From: Bordetella genomosp. 13
Lineage (GTDB): Bacteria; Pseudomonadota; Gammaproteobacteria; Burkholderiales; Burkholderiaceae_B
Direction: 5' to 3'
DNA length: 64,000 nt
Assembly (NCBI RefSeq): GCF_007679965.1
Contig: NZ_VEHL01000007.1
Location: 124,001-188,000 of the forward strand
Shown: positions 43,121 to 52,473 of the stretch, one piece after another
How the letters are laid out: every line of letters starts with the position of its first letter
Position numbering within the stretch: position 1 is the first letter of the stretch
Program-made: the position numbers and the translations under genes
Notes under the pieces: model-generated
The model's input: only the letters and a program-made list of their open reading frames with translations
What the model was told of the DNA's origin: nothing
Database searches by the model: none

Positions 43121-43287
43121 GGGTTGCTGCTCCTGTCGGTGGCGGCATCGCGAAAGGCGATGCGCATGGCGCAGGCCATTATGCAAAGGACCGTGGGCGG
43201 CGTCCGTATCCGTCGGTAAGGTGACACGCAGGTGACAGCCGCGGAACTGTGCGGCCGGCGCCAGGCCGGCCGCGCACGACGGGCGAC

Positions 43288-45798
43288 TCAGCCGTGGCCG
43301 CCCAGATACGCTTCGGCCAGGCCCTCGTCGGCCGCGATCTCGGCCGCGCTGCCTTCCGCCACCACCCTGCCGTTCTCCAGCACGTAGGCGCGGTCGGCCA
43401 GGGCCAGCGCCAGGCCGGCCATCTGGTCGACCAGCAGGATGGTCATCTGCTCGTCGCGCAACGTATCCAGCGATGCGAACAGTTCGGCGATGATCTTGGG
43501 CGCCAGGCCCAGCGAAGGCTCGTCCAGCAACAGCACGCGGGGCAGCGCCATCAGGCCGCGCGCCACGGCCAGCATCTGCTGCTCGCCGCCGGACAACAGG
43601 CCCGCGCGCTGGTGCTGCCGCTCGCGCAGGCGCGGGAAGCGGCGCAACATGTCCTGCAGGCGTACCTCGCGGCCCTCGGGGTGCAGGAAACCACCCAGGC
43701 GGATGTTGTCCAGCACCGACAGCTCGGGGAAGACCTGCCGGCCCTCCGGCACCAGCACGAGGCCCAGACCCACCACCTCTTCGGCCGGCCGGCGCTCCAG
43801 CGCGTGGCCGTCCATGTGCATGGCGCCCGACTGGCTGGCGTGCAGGCCGGCCAGGCAGCGCATCAGCGTCGACTTGCCCGCCCCGTTGGCGCCCAGCAAC
43901 GCCACCATCTCGCCGCTGCGCACGCGCAGGCTGACGCCGTGCAGCACCGGCTCGGCGCCGTAGCCCGCGACCAGGTCCGCCACCGCAAGCAGCTCGGGCG
44001 CGGGCAGGGCCTGCGGCGCGCGCGGGGCCCGCGGCGCCACGGCCATCGAATCGCCCAGGTAGGCCTGGCGCACGGCGGGATCCTGCTGCACGTCCTGCGG
44101 ACTGCCCCAGGCCAGCCTGCGGCCCGCATCCAGCACCAGGATGTGGTGCGAGATGCCCATGACCAGCGCCATGTCGTGCTCGACCAGGGCCACGCCGACG
44201 CCGGCCGCGCCGATGCGCGACAGCAGCGCCGCCAGCGCGGCCTTGTCCTCACGCGACAGGCCGGCCGCAGGCTCGTCCAGCAGCAGCACGTCGGGATCGG
44301 TGGCCAGCGCACGCGCGATCTCGACCAGACGGCGGTCCACGTGGGCCAGGCCGGCGGCCGGCTCGTGTGGATTGCCGCGATAGCCGCAGAAGGCCAGCAG
44401 CGCCCGCGCGCGGGTCCGCGCCTGCGGATCGGCGAAGCGGGCCGCGCCGAACAGGCCTCCCAGCTTGCCGCGCCCCATGGCCAGCACCACGTTGTCTTCC
44501 ACCGTCAGGCTGCCGAACAGCTGCGAGGTCTGGTACGTGCGGGCCACGCCGGCGCGCGCGATGCGGTAGGCGGGCAAGCCGGCCAGCGGCACGCTCGCGC
44601 CGCCGTCCGTGGACAACTCGAAGCCGCCCGCGGACGGCCGGTAGAAGCCGCTGAGCATGTTCAGCGCCGTAGTCTTGCCGGCGCCGTTGGGACCGATCAG
44701 GCTGGTGACGGCGCCGCTGGCGATCTGCACGTCCAGCTCGGCCACGGCGCGCACGCCGCCGAACGTCATGCCCAGGCCGCGCGCCTGCAGGCGGCCGCGC
44801 GGGCGCTGCGACAGGACCGAAGAGGCCTCGGCCGGCGCCGCGCCTACCGCGCCGGCCGCGGCAGCGCGCGTCCTGCGCCGGCCTGGCATCAGGCGCGCCA
44901 GGCCGGCGATGCCTTCCGGCGCCACCCACAGCACCAGCAGCAGCAAGGCGCCGAACAGCAGCAGGCGGTAGGCCTCCAGCGAGGCCAGCAGTTCGGGCAA
45001 TGCCCCGACCACCACGGCACCGATGACCGGGCCGCCGATCGAGCCGGCGCCGCCCAGCACCACCACCAGCACGAACAGGATGGACTGCATGAAGCCGAAG
45101 GTCTCGGGCGTGACGAAGCCCGACAGCGGTGCGAACAGGCCGCCGGCCAGGCCGGCCGCGGCGGCCGACAGCGTGAAGGCCACCGTCTTCATCACCAGCG
45201 GGTTCAGGCCCACGGACGCCGCCGCGGTCTCGCTATCCTTGACGGCCCGCATCGCCGCGCCCCAGGCGCCGTTCGACAGGCGTGCGTAGGCCAACGCCAG
45301 CACCGCCGCCAGCACGATGGCCAGCACGGCGATGGTCTGCTCCGGCCCCCAGCCCGGCCACAGCTCGGGCGGCATCAGGCCCATGATGCCGCTTTGCCCG
45401 CCCGTCAAGCCGTGCATCTCCACGATGGCATGCTGCACGATGAAGCTGAAGGCGATGGTGATCATCGCCAGGTACGGCCCTTTCACGCGCAATGCGGGCA
45501 AGGCCAGCAAGGCGCCCAGCGCCGCGGCCAGCACGGCGCCCGCCGCCCAGGCGGGCCAGAAGCTCCAGCCCGCCTTGGTGGTGAGGATGGCCACCGTGTA
45601 TGCGCCGATGGCGTAGAACCCCACGTGGCCGAACGAGACCTGGCCGGTCAGGCCCAGCAGCACGTTCAGTCCGATGCCGACGATGGCCAGCAACGCGATG
45701 CTGGCCAGCACGAAGACGTAGTAGCTGTTCAGCGTCAGCGCCAATGCAATGCCCAGCGCGGCGGCCGCCACGGTAATGCCCAGCAGTCCGCGGTTCAT
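43288..45798 (-). CDS. LivM-LivG-LivF fusion (branched-chain-type ABC importer permease plus two ATPases)
   Basis: One uninterrupted 836-residue frame. Residues 1-305 are a LivM-type permease (GQVSFGHVGFYAIGAY, GAGSIGGPVIGA). Residues about 336-585 are a LivG-type ATPase (Walker A GPNGAGKTT at 369; Walker B VLLLDEPAAGL; HD switch). Residues about 602-836 are a LivF-type ATPase (GANGAGKST at 636; LSGGEQQ at 736; LLLDEPSLGL). In the LivG part the ABC signature is replaced by LAHVDRRLVEIARAL, with no Gly-Gln. Linkers at 305-335 and 585-602 are Ala/Pro/Arg-rich. The start overlaps the livH stop (ATGA). Confidence 0.92.
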   Translation of the reverse strand: MNRGLLGITVAAAALGIALALTLNSYYVFVLASIALLAIVGIGLNVLLGLTGQVSFGHVGFYAIGAYTVAILTTKAGWSFWPAWAAGAVLAAALGALLALPALRVKGPYLAMITIAFSFIVQHAIVEMHGLTGGQSGIMGLMPPELWPGWGPEQTIAVLAIVLAAVLALAYARLSNGAWGAAMRAVKDSETAAASVGLNPLVMKTVAFTLSAAAAGLAGGLFAPLSGFVTPETFGFMQSILFVLVVVLGGAGSIGGPVIGAVVVGALPELLASLEAYRLLLFGALLLLVLWVAPEGIAGLARLMPGRRRTRAAAAGAVGAAPAEASSVLSQRPRGRLQARGLGMTFGGVRAVAELDVQIASGAVTSLIGPNGAGKTTALNMLSGFYRPSAGGFELSTDGGASVPLAGLPAYRIARAGVARTYQTSQLFGSLTVEDNVVLAMGRGKLGGLFGAARFADPQARTRARALLAFCGYRGNPHEPAAGLAHVDRRLVEIARALATDPDVLLLDEPAAGLSREDKAALAALLSRIGAAGVGVALVEHDMALVMGISHHILVLDAGRRLAWGSPQDVQQDPAVRQAYLGDSMAVAPRAPRAPQALPAPELLAVADLVAGYGAEPVLHGVSLRVRSGEMVALLGANGAGKSTLMRCLAGLHASQSGAMHMDGHALERRPAEEVVGLGLVLVPEGRQVFPELSVLDNIRLGGFLHPEGREVRLQDMLRRFPRLRERQHQRAGLLSGGEQQMLAVARGLMALPRVLLLDEPSLGLAPKIIAELFASLDTLRDEQMTILLVDQMAGLALALADRAYVLENGRVVAEGSAAEIAADEGLAEAYLGGHG

Positions 45799-46673
45799 AC
45801 CTTCTTCACCTCCGCCCGTCCGAACAGGCCATTGGGCCTGCACGCCAGCGCCACGATCACCAGCGAGAACGTGATGATCTGCGTGTAGCTCGACCCCAGC
45901 GTGACCGTGATCATTCCTTCGACCACGCCAAACAGCAGGCCGGCCAGCATCACGCCCCACGCGCTGCCGATGCCGCCCAGGATGGCGACGGCAAAGGCCT
46001 TCAGGCCGAACAGCGTGCCCATGTCGGCGTTCACGTTGAACAGCGGCGCGATCAGCATGCCTGCCACGCCGGCCAGCAGCGTGGACAGCGCGAACGCCGC
46101 GGCGACGGCCCGCTTGATGGGGATACCCATCAGACGCGCGGCGTCTCGGTTCTGCACCACGGCCAGCAGCGCGATGCCCCAGCGGGTGCGGCGCGCCACC
46201 ACGTGCAGCACGGCGGCCAGCGCCAGGCCCGTCACGGGGATCAGCAATTGCAGCGGGTAAATGCCGAGCCCCAGGCCAGCCACCTCGACCGGCGAACTGG
46301 CCAGAGGGGACGGCAGGCTGCGCGGCTCCTTGCCGAAGGTGTGCATGACCACGTTGTCCAGCACGATGCCCAGCGCCACGGTGGACATCAGCCAGGCGTT
46401 GGAATCGCGGCTGGCGAACGGGCGCACGGCGGCGAACTCCACCACCAGGCCGTACGCCGCGCAGAGCAGCAGCGCCAGCAGGATCGCCAGCGGCATGGGC
46501 CAGCCCAGCGTCTGCGCGAAGGTGAAGCACAGCACCGCCCCCAGCATCATGGAGCTGCCCTGCGCGAAGTTGACCGTGCCCGATACCGAGTACGTGATGT
46601 GAAAGCCCAGCGCCATGAGGCCGTACATACTGCCCAGCCCCAGGCCGCTGATCAATGCGGCCAGCAATTGCAT
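45795..46673 (-). CDS. Branched-chain amino-acid-type ABC permease (LivH-like)
   Basis: 292 residues with about eight membrane helices. LGLGSMYGLMALGFHITYSV and GTVNFAQGSSMMLGAV open the protein; the EAA-like coupling region is AARLMGIPIKRAVAAAFALS, and GGIGSAWGVMLAGLLFGVVE is typical of LivH. Its stop overlaps the ATG of the triple-fusion gene. With it and the binding protein at 46691 it forms a complete importer. The cargo may be an amide or amino-acid derivative given the divergent amidase operon. Confidence 0.9.
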   Translation of the reverse strand: MQLLAALISGLGLGSMYGLMALGFHITYSVSGTVNFAQGSSMMLGAVLCFTFAQTLGWPMPLAILLALLLCAAYGLVVEFAAVRPFASRDSNAWLMSTVALGIVLDNVVMHTFGKEPRSLPSPLASSPVEVAGLGLGIYPLQLLIPVTGLALAAVLHVVARRTRWGIALLAVVQNRDAARLMGIPIKRAVAAAFALSTLLAGVAGMLIAPLFNVNADMGTLFGLKAFAVAILGGIGSAWGVMLAGLLFGVVEGMITVTLGSSYTQIITFSLVIVALACRPNGLFGRAEVKKV

Positions 46674-46690
46674 CGGCGGATCCCTTTGCC

Positions 46691-47887
46691 TTATTGCGCC
46701 ATGCCCACGGGCAGGATGCGGTTGTCGATGAACTGCGCCCACACGTAGTCGCTGGACGACAGCGCGTCATGCATCTCGGGGGTGAACGGCTGCTTGTAGG
46801 TCTTGATCAGGCCCTCGTAGCCGTCGATCTTGTAGAAGCCCTCGCGGATGGCGTCGCCATCGGTCGACCCGGCCTTGGCGATGGCCAGCGCGGTCAGCTG
46901 CATGGCGTCGTACGCATTGGCCACGCCCACGGCCGGCGTGATGTTCTCCGGGCCCTTGACGTCGGGATACCTGGCCTTCAGCGCGGCCACGACCTTCTCG
47001 CCCACGGGCGACTGCTTGCCGAAGAAGCTGTAGGTCTGGACGAAGTGGACGTCCTTGGCGCCGGGGCCGGCCAGTTCGGTGAAGCGGCCGCCCGCCGGCC
47101 CCCAGTGCGACACCACCGGCACTTTCCAACCCATGCGCTCGAGCGACTTCACCACCTGCGCCGACGGGCCGACGTTGCCGACCATGAACAGCGTATCGGC
47201 GCCCGCGGCCTTCAGGCGGCTGAGCTGCGGCACCACGTCCACGTCGCTGCCTTCGAACTTCTCGCTGCCCACGGCCTTCATGCCCTTGGCGGCCAGCGCG
47301 GCCACCAGCCCCTTTTCGTTGGATTCGCCCCACGGATTGTTGACCATGATCAGGCCGAATTTGCCGGTCTTGAAGGTCTTCTGCGCATAGTCGACCATGC
47401 CCTGGTCGACGATTTCGTCCACCGCCGACACGCGGAAGACATAGTTGGTCCTGGCGCCGTTCTTGGTGATCGGCGTGCCCGCGGCCCACGGGCCCATGAA
47501 GGGCATCTTCGCCTGATTGACCAGCGGCACGATGGCCATGGACACCGGCGTGTCCAGCCCGCCGAAGATCACGGCCACCTTCTCCTTGTAGATGAGCTCG
47601 CGCGCCGCCACCACGCCCTTGGCGGGATTGGCCTCGTCGTCGCGGCGCACCAGTTCCAGCTTGCGCCCGCCCAGCAGGCCGCCCTTCGCATTGATCTCGT
47701 CGATGGCGACCTGCATGCCGCGCGTCAACGATTCGCCGGCCAGTGCCGATTGGCCGGACAGCGCGGTGATCAGGCCGATCTTGATGGGCTCGGCGGCCAG
47801 CGCGCCGGATGCCCAGCCGGTGGCCGTCACGGCGAACGCGGCGGCCAGCGCGGTCGAGACGAAAGTGCGGCGGGTGTAGCAGGACAT
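46691..47887 (-). CDS. ABC importer substrate-binding protein (LivK/Peripla_BP_6 type)
   Basis: 398 residues. The N-terminus CYTRRTFVSTALAAAFAVTA is a signal peptide with twin-arginine character, cleaved near GALAAE. The mature part begins IKIGLITALSGQSALAGES and has RKLELVRRDDEANP and a C-terminal VGMAQ end. It is the first gene of the liv-type operon; GGGGAGAGTTCC precedes the ATG. It should capture the substrate whose breakdown is encoded divergently (NTF2-like, deacetylase, amidase). Confidence 0.9.
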   Translation of the reverse strand: MSCYTRRTFVSTALAAAFAVTATGWASGALAAEPIKIGLITALSGQSALAGESLTRGMQVAIDEINAKGGLLGGRKLELVRRDDEANPAKGVVAARELIYKEKVAVIFGGLDTPVSMAIVPLVNQAKMPFMGPWAAGTPITKNGARTNYVFRVSAVDEIVDQGMVDYAQKTFKTGKFGLIMVNNPWGESNEKGLVAALAAKGMKAVGSEKFEGSDVDVVPQLSRLKAAGADTLFMVGNVGPSAQVVKSLERMGWKVPVVSHWGPAGGRFTELAGPGAKDVHFVQTYSFFGKQSPVGEKVVAALKARYPDVKGPENITPAVGVANAYDAMQLTALAIAKAGSTDGDAIREGFYKIDGYEGLIKTYKQPFTPEMHDALSSSDYVWAQFIDNRILPVGMAQ

Positions 47888-48037
47888 GGAACTCTCCCCA
47901 GGGATGTGGATGGACGAAAGGCGGACGCGTGCCGCCGGGCAACCCTGGATCTCAAGCAAACGGCATGCCATCTTTTGCCGTGGCGGCCGCGAAACACCGC
48001 TTCTTGTTTTTTTGCCGTCAATCAATCAGTATTTATT

Positions 48038-48065
48038 GCCGACAAAAAAAGCCATTTTTGTCGGC
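48038..48065. promoter_or_regulatory. Perfect 11-bp palindrome between divergent importer and amidase operons
   Basis: GCCGACAAAAA, spacer AAGCCA, TTTTTGTCGGC. It lies in an AT-rich patch of the 273-bp gap between livK-like and NTF2-like genes; related TTTTGCCG half-sites occur at 47974 and 48008. It is the obvious operator for the GntR gene that ends the plus-strand operon. It could alternatively be a bidirectional hairpin. Confidence 0.6.
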
Positions 48066-48160
48066 GAAAATTTTCTGGCCCGAATCTGCGGCGCGGGCCG
48101 CACTGCCGCCGCGACGCAGCCGGACCATGCACCAAAGCAGAGCAATTCATGGGGAAAAAC

Positions 48161-48604
48161 ATGCACGACGCACCAACTTCGGGCACCGGCACGGCGCACG
48201 ACGCCACGGCTTCGGCGCGCGAGATCGTGGACACCTATCTCACCGTCCTGATGAAACCGGATCCCGAGGGCGCCCGCCGCTACGTGGCCGCCGACCTGCG
48301 CATCCGCTTCACCGGCGGCCGCGCGATGTCGGATCCCGCGCAATGCACCGCCTTCAACCAATCGCGCTATCGCTGGGTGAAGAAGCGCTTCGAGTCCACC
48401 GACGTGGTGGCCGGCGCCACGCCGGCGCTGGCCGTGGTCTACAACCGCGGCACGCTGTACGGCGAATGGCTGGACGGCACGCCGTTCGAAGGCAATCGCT
48501 ACATCGACCGCTACGTGGTGCGCGGCGGGTTGATCTCCGAGATGGACGTCTGGAACGACAGCGCCGAATGGCTGCTGGCGCGCGCCGGGCTGGCGCAGGA
48601 ATGA
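48161..48604 (+). CDS. NTF2/SnoaL-like protein
   Basis: 147 residues from the ATG preceded by GGGGAAAAAC; an ATG four codons upstream is possible. The pattern (ASAREIVDTYLTVLMKPDPE, a beta-rich centre with YIDRYVVRGGLISEMDVWND) fits the cone-shaped NTF2-like fold, used by isomerases, hydrolases and some non-enzymatic proteins. Its stop overlaps the start of the deacetylase gene (ATGA), indicating coupled translation in the amidase operon. Confidence 0.75.
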   Translation: MHDAPTSGTGTAHDATASAREIVDTYLTVLMKPDPEGARRYVAADLRIRFTGGRAMSDPAQCTAFNQSRYRWVKKRFESTDVVAGATPALAVVYNRGTLYGEWLDGTPFEGNRYIDRYVVRGGLISEMDVWNDSAEWLLARAGLAQE

Positions 48605-49587
48605 GCGCGCCGGTCTTTCCCCAGGGCGCGAGCCGGGATGCGCGGCACGCAGAGGCGACGGCAGGCGCGCCGGACACCGCGGCGCCGCAGGCCCCGCGCC
48701 ACGGCCGGCTGGCCACGCACGACCGCTTCGACTACAGCCCCATCACGCAACGCCCGCACTACAGCTGGCCGCAGGACTGCAAGCTGGCGGTGTACCTGGG
48801 GTTCAACATCGAGCACTTCGCGTGGGGCGACGGCATGGGCGCCAAGCTGGGCGCCAGCTTCGGCGAGCCGGACGTGCTGAACTACAGCTGGCGCGAATAC
48901 GGCAACCGCGTCGGCGCTTGGCGCTGCCTGGAACTGTTCGACGCGCTGGACCTGCCGGCGGGCATCATCGCCAACACGGCCATCCTGGATCACTGCCCCG
49001 AACTGATCGAAGCCTGCGTGGCGCGCGGCGACGAGCTGATCGGCCACGGCCACACCAACGCCGAGCATCAGGGCCGCTTCGACGAAGACGAGGAGCGCGC
49101 GCTGTTGCGCCATTGCCAGGACCGCCTGGCCGCCGCCGGCGGCGCGCCGGTGCAGGGTTGGCTGTCGCCCTGGATCGCCGAGTCGCCGCGCACGCCCGAC
49201 CTGCTGGCCGAGACCGGCTATGGGTACACGCTGAACTGGTGCCACGACGACCAGCCGGTACGCATGCGCACGCGGCAGGGCACGCTGTGGTCCCTGCCCT
49301 ACCCGCAGGAGGTCAACGACATCCCCATGATCGTGGCGCGCCAGATGGACGGCAAGGACTTCGCCCAACTCATCATCGACAACTTCGACGAAATGCTCAT
49401 GCAGGCCCAGCGCCAGCCGCTGGTGATGGGCATCGCGCTGCATCCCTACCTGGTCGGACAGCCCTATCGCCTGCGCCACCTGCGCCGCGCGCTGGCGCAC
49501 ATCGCGGCGCATCGCGCGCCGGGCCAGGTGTGGGTGACCACGCCCGGCGACATCCATCGCCACGTCGACACCCTGTTTCCGCTGTAA
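48601..49587 (+). CDS. Polysaccharide-deacetylase-family (PuuE/allantoinase-like) hydrolase
   Basis: 328 residues of NodB-homology fold. FNIEHFAWGDG near the N-terminus replaces the Asp-Asp motif with an Ile-Glu-His version known in the amidase-like subgroup, and DELIGHGHTNAEHQG holds the His-x3-His-type metal site. Later GWLSPWIAESPRTPDLLAET and the catalytic-His segment MGIALHPYLVGQPYRL match. Relatives open cyclic ureides and amides rather than polysaccharides. It is coupled to the NTF2-like gene and precedes an amidase. Confidence 0.85.
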   Translation: MSAPVFPQGASRDARHAEATAGAPDTAAPQAPRHGRLATHDRFDYSPITQRPHYSWPQDCKLAVYLGFNIEHFAWGDGMGAKLGASFGEPDVLNYSWREYGNRVGAWRCLELFDALDLPAGIIANTAILDHCPELIEACVARGDELIGHGHTNAEHQGRFDEDEERALLRHCQDRLAAAGGAPVQGWLSPWIAESPRTPDLLAETGYGYTLNWCHDDQPVRMRTRQGTLWSLPYPQEVNDIPMIVARQMDGKDFAQLIIDNFDEMLMQAQRQPLVMGIALHPYLVGQPYRLRHLRRALAHIAAHRAPGQVWVTTPGDIHRHVDTLFPL

Positions 49588-49598
49588 AGGACCCGCCC

Positions 49599-50837
49599 AT
49601 GCAAGCTCTACCTTCCCTGCCGTTCGAGGACAGCATCGGCGCCTGGACGCCGCACGGCCGCTTCCTGCTGGCGCCTACCGCATCCGGCCCGCTGGACGGC
49701 CTGCGCTTCGCCGCCAAGGACCTGTTCGACGTGGCCGGGCATCCGACCGGCGCGGGCAACCCCGACTGGCTGGCCACGCACGACCCCGCCCGCGCGCACA
49801 GCGCCGTGGTGGACACGCTGCTGCGCGCCGGCGCGGCGCTGGCTGGCAAGACGATCACCGACGAACTGGCCTACAGCATCCACGGCGACAACCTGCATTA
49901 CGGCGCGCCGCGCAACACGCGCGCGCCGGACCGCGTCACGGGCGGTTCGTCCAGCGGATCCGCGGCGGCGGCGGCGGCCGGCCTGTGCGACTTCGCGCTG
50001 GGCACGGACACCGGTGGATCGACGCGCGTGCCTGCCAGCTATTGCGGGCTGTGGGGCTTGCGCACCACGCACGGGCGCCTCAGCGCGGCGGGCCTGGTGC
50101 CGCTGTCGCCCGCCTTCGACACGGCGACCTGGCTGGCGGCCGACGCCGGCGTATTCGCCCGCGTGGGCGAGGTCCTGATGGGCGGCGAGTCCGAGCGCGC
50201 GTGGCGGGGCGCCGTCGTGCTCCAGGATGCGTGCGAGCAGGCCGATGCCGCATTCCAGCCGCTGATCGGCCGCGTGGCCGCGTGCGCGGCACGGATGCTG
50301 TCCGCCCCCGTGGCGGGCGCGCGGGCCTCGTCGTCGGATCTGGAGTCCTGGCGCGCCGCGTACATCACGCTGTCCGCCCAGGATGCATGGCGCACGCACG
50401 GCGCCTGGATCGAGGCCACCCGGCCCCGCTTCGCGCCCGCGGTGGACGCGCGCTGGCGTGCAGCCGCCTCGGTCGATGCCGAGGCTGTCGGCCGGGCGGT
50501 CGCCATGCAGCACACGTTGCGCGCCGAACTGCACGCGCTGCTGGGCGACGGCCGCTACGCCATCCTGCCCTCGGCCTCGAGCGCGGCGCTGCGGCGCGAC
50601 GCGGACGCCGCCACGGTGGACCGCGTGCGCGCGCAGACCTTCCGCATCACCTCGCTGGCCGGCCTGGCCGGGTTGCCGCAGGTCAGCATCCCGTTCCTGG
50701 GCGACGATGGCCTGCCGTACGGCGTGTCAGTCATGGGTCCCGCGGGCAGCGACCTGGCACTGATCCGGCTGGCCTGCGAACTGGGCAGGCAGGCCGGTGC
50801 GCTGGGCACGGCAGCGACCCGCGCGGTGGCACAATAG
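49599..50837 (+). CDS. Amidase-signature-family amidase
   Basis: 412 residues. The Ser-cisSer-Lys site is clear: Lys in LRFAAKDLFDVAGHPT, the Ser-Gly loop VTGGSSSGSAAAAAAG, and the nucleophile in LGTDTGGSTRVPASYCG. It hydrolyses amide bonds of small molecules. It lies 11 nt after the deacetylase gene. Together, a ring-opening or deacylating hydrolase and an amidase next to an importer suggest use of a nitrogen-containing heterocycle or amide, though the compound cannot be named. Confidence 0.9.
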   Translation: MQALPSLPFEDSIGAWTPHGRFLLAPTASGPLDGLRFAAKDLFDVAGHPTGAGNPDWLATHDPARAHSAVVDTLLRAGAALAGKTITDELAYSIHGDNLHYGAPRNTRAPDRVTGGSSSGSAAAAAAGLCDFALGTDTGGSTRVPASYCGLWGLRTTHGRLSAAGLVPLSPAFDTATWLAADAGVFARVGEVLMGGESERAWRGAVVLQDACEQADAAFQPLIGRVAACAARMLSAPVAGARASSSDLESWRAAYITLSAQDAWRTHGAWIEATRPRFAPAVDARWRAAASVDAEAVGRAVAMQHTLRAELHALLGDGRYAILPSASSAALRRDADAATVDRVRAQTFRITSLAGLAGLPQVSIPFLGDDGLPYGVSVMGPAGSDLALIRLACELGRQAGALGTAATRAVAQ

Positions 50838-50857
50838 CGCACGCCAGGCCTTGCCGA

Positions 50858-51712
50858 ATGCCCATGACGAAAGCCGCTTCCTCCAAGCCGATACCGAAAA
50901 CCGCACGGTCCGCCGCGGCGGCGAAGGCGCCGGCCGGCAAGACGCGCCCGCGCCGCGCCGCGCCCGCGGCGCCGGCTGCCCACGCCGCGCGCGGCCGCCC
51001 GCGCGTGCGGCCCGGCGCGCTGGCCGTCGACGCCATCGACACCGGCGAGGACATCGAGACCCGCATTTACGATGCGGTCGTCGGCAGCGTCATGAGCCAG
51101 CGCCTGAAGCCCGGCACCAAGCTGCCCGAGGCGGCGTTGTGCGAACTGTTCGGCGTGGGCCGGTCCGTCGTGCAGAAGGTATTGCAGCGGCTGGCGCACG
51201 ACCATGTCGTCGACCTGCGCCCCAACCGCGGCGCGATGGTCGCCATGCCCAGCCGCGAGGAAGTGGGACAGCTGTTCGAGGCGCGCCGCGCGCTGGAGGC
51301 GGCCATCCTGCCGCTGGTCGCGCAGTACGCCACGCGCGCCGACTACGCCTCGCTGCGCCGCCAGCTGCGTGCCGAGCACCGTGCCATGCACGACTACGCG
51401 CAGACCGAGTGGGCAAGGCTGGCCAGCGCGTTCCACCAGCGGCTGGGCGAGCTGTCGCGCAATCCCATGCTGAACCGCTACCTGAACGAGATCATCTCGC
51501 GCTGTTCGCTGGTGGTGGCGATCTTCCAGCCGCCCGGCAACGCCACCTGCGAGCACGACGAGCATGCGCGGGTGGTGAACTATCTGGAACAGGGGAAGGT
51601 GGCCGCGGCGGTGGCCGAGATGGATGCGCACCTGCGGGCGCTGGAACAGCATATCCAGCTGGTGCGCCCCCCGGCCGAGCAAAGCCTGGCGGGCATGCTC
51701 GGCCTGGAGTGA
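50858..51712 (+). CDS. GntR-family (FCD) transcriptional regulator
   Basis: 284 residues. A basic Ala/Lys/Pro-rich N-terminal tail of about 50 residues is unusual. The winged helix follows (MSQRLKPGTKLPEAALCELF and VGRSVVQKVLQRLAHDHVVD), then an FCD domain with ARRALEAAILPLVAQY and the His residues of ASAFHQRLGEL and CEHDEHARVV. It ends the amidase operon and is the likely binder of the palindrome at 48038-48065. A second ATG two codons on is possible. Confidence 0.88.
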   Translation: MPMTKAASSKPIPKTARSAAAAKAPAGKTRPRRAAPAAPAAHAARGRPRVRPGALAVDAIDTGEDIETRIYDAVVGSVMSQRLKPGTKLPEAALCELFGVGRSVVQKVLQRLAHDHVVDLRPNRGAMVAMPSREEVGQLFEARRALEAAILPLVAQYATRADYASLRRQLRAEHRAMHDYAQTEWARLASAFHQRLGELSRNPMLNRYLNEIISRCSLVVAIFQPPGNATCEHDEHARVVNYLEQGKVAAAVAEMDAHLRALEQHIQLVRPPAEQSLAGMLGLE

Positions 51713-51721
51713 GGCGGGTGA

Positions 51722-52321
51722 TCAGCCGGCGATCTTGAAGCGCTCGGCGTCGTCCATGAAGGCCTTGTCGCCGAACGGGGCTTCGTTCGAGCCGAACGGC
51801 ATCTGCGCGCGCAGCTTCCACGAGGCCGGCACGCCCCACTGGGCGGCCACGGCGTTGTCGATCAGCGGGTTGTAGTGCTGCAGGCTGGCGCCGACGCCTT
51901 CATTGGCCAGCGCGGCCCACACGGACAGCTGGGCCATGCCGCCGGCCTGTTCCGACCACACGGGGAAGTTGTCGGCGTACAGCGCGAACTTCTCCTGCAG
52001 GCCGCGCACGACGTCCTGGTCTTCGAAGAACAGCACGGTGCCCACGCCGGCGGCAAAGCTGTTCAGCTTGGCCTCGGTCTTCTCGAAGCCTTCGGCCGGA
52101 GCGACCTTGCGCACTTCGTCGACGGCGATCTGCCACAGCTTCTGGCTTTCGGCGCCGAACAGGATCACGGCGCGCGAGCTTTGCGAGTTGAACGACGACG
52201 GGGAGTGCTTGATGGCTTCCTGGATCAGCGCGGCCAGGGCTTCCTGGGACAGCGTGACGTTGCGGCCCAGGGCGTATTGGGTGCGGCGCTGCTTCAGCGC
52301 GTCGATGAAAGCATTGCTCAT
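51722..52321 (-). CDS. Nitroreductase-family protein (HadB/RutE-like)
   Basis: 199 residues. IDALKQRRTQYALGRNVTL at the N-terminus and HSPSSFNSQSSRAVILFG bind FMN; ANEGVGASLQHYNPLID and LRAQMPFGSNEAP are typical of the small RutE/YdfN group. They reduce enals, semialdehydes or nitro compounds with NAD(P)H. It is a single gene convergent with the GntR gene. The start is the ATG before SNAFIDALKQ. Confidence 0.88.
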   Translation of the reverse strand: MSNAFIDALKQRRTQYALGRNVTLSQEALAALIQEAIKHSPSSFNSQSSRAVILFGAESQKLWQIAVDEVRKVAPAEGFEKTEAKLNSFAAGVGTVLFFEDQDVVRGLQEKFALYADNFPVWSEQAGGMAQLSVWAALANEGVGASLQHYNPLIDNAVAAQWGVPASWKLRAQMPFGSNEAPFGDKAFMDDAERFKIAG

Positions 52322-52473
52322 GGCGGGGAACCTTCCGACAGGTAGATAGGGCGGGAATGACGTGGCAAATTCTACTGTCGCCGACTGCGCACGAATCGCT
52401 CCCATGCCGGTACAGACTGTTCCATTGATGGAACCTATGGCAAACAGCTGACGCGATATGCGTCGTGGACGGC

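Noticed and set aside
43249..45888. An 879-codon plus-strand frame opposite the ABC transporter
   Set aside because: Rich in Gln, His, Arg and Gly, as expected for the complement of a hydrophobic transporter; no domain, no ribosome-binding site, while the minus frame has all ABC motifs.
45798..46770. Upstream continuation of the fused ABC frame to 46770
   Set aside because: This part is out of frame with the clear LivH gene and Arg-rich; the ATG at 45798 overlaps the livH stop and opens a proper permease.
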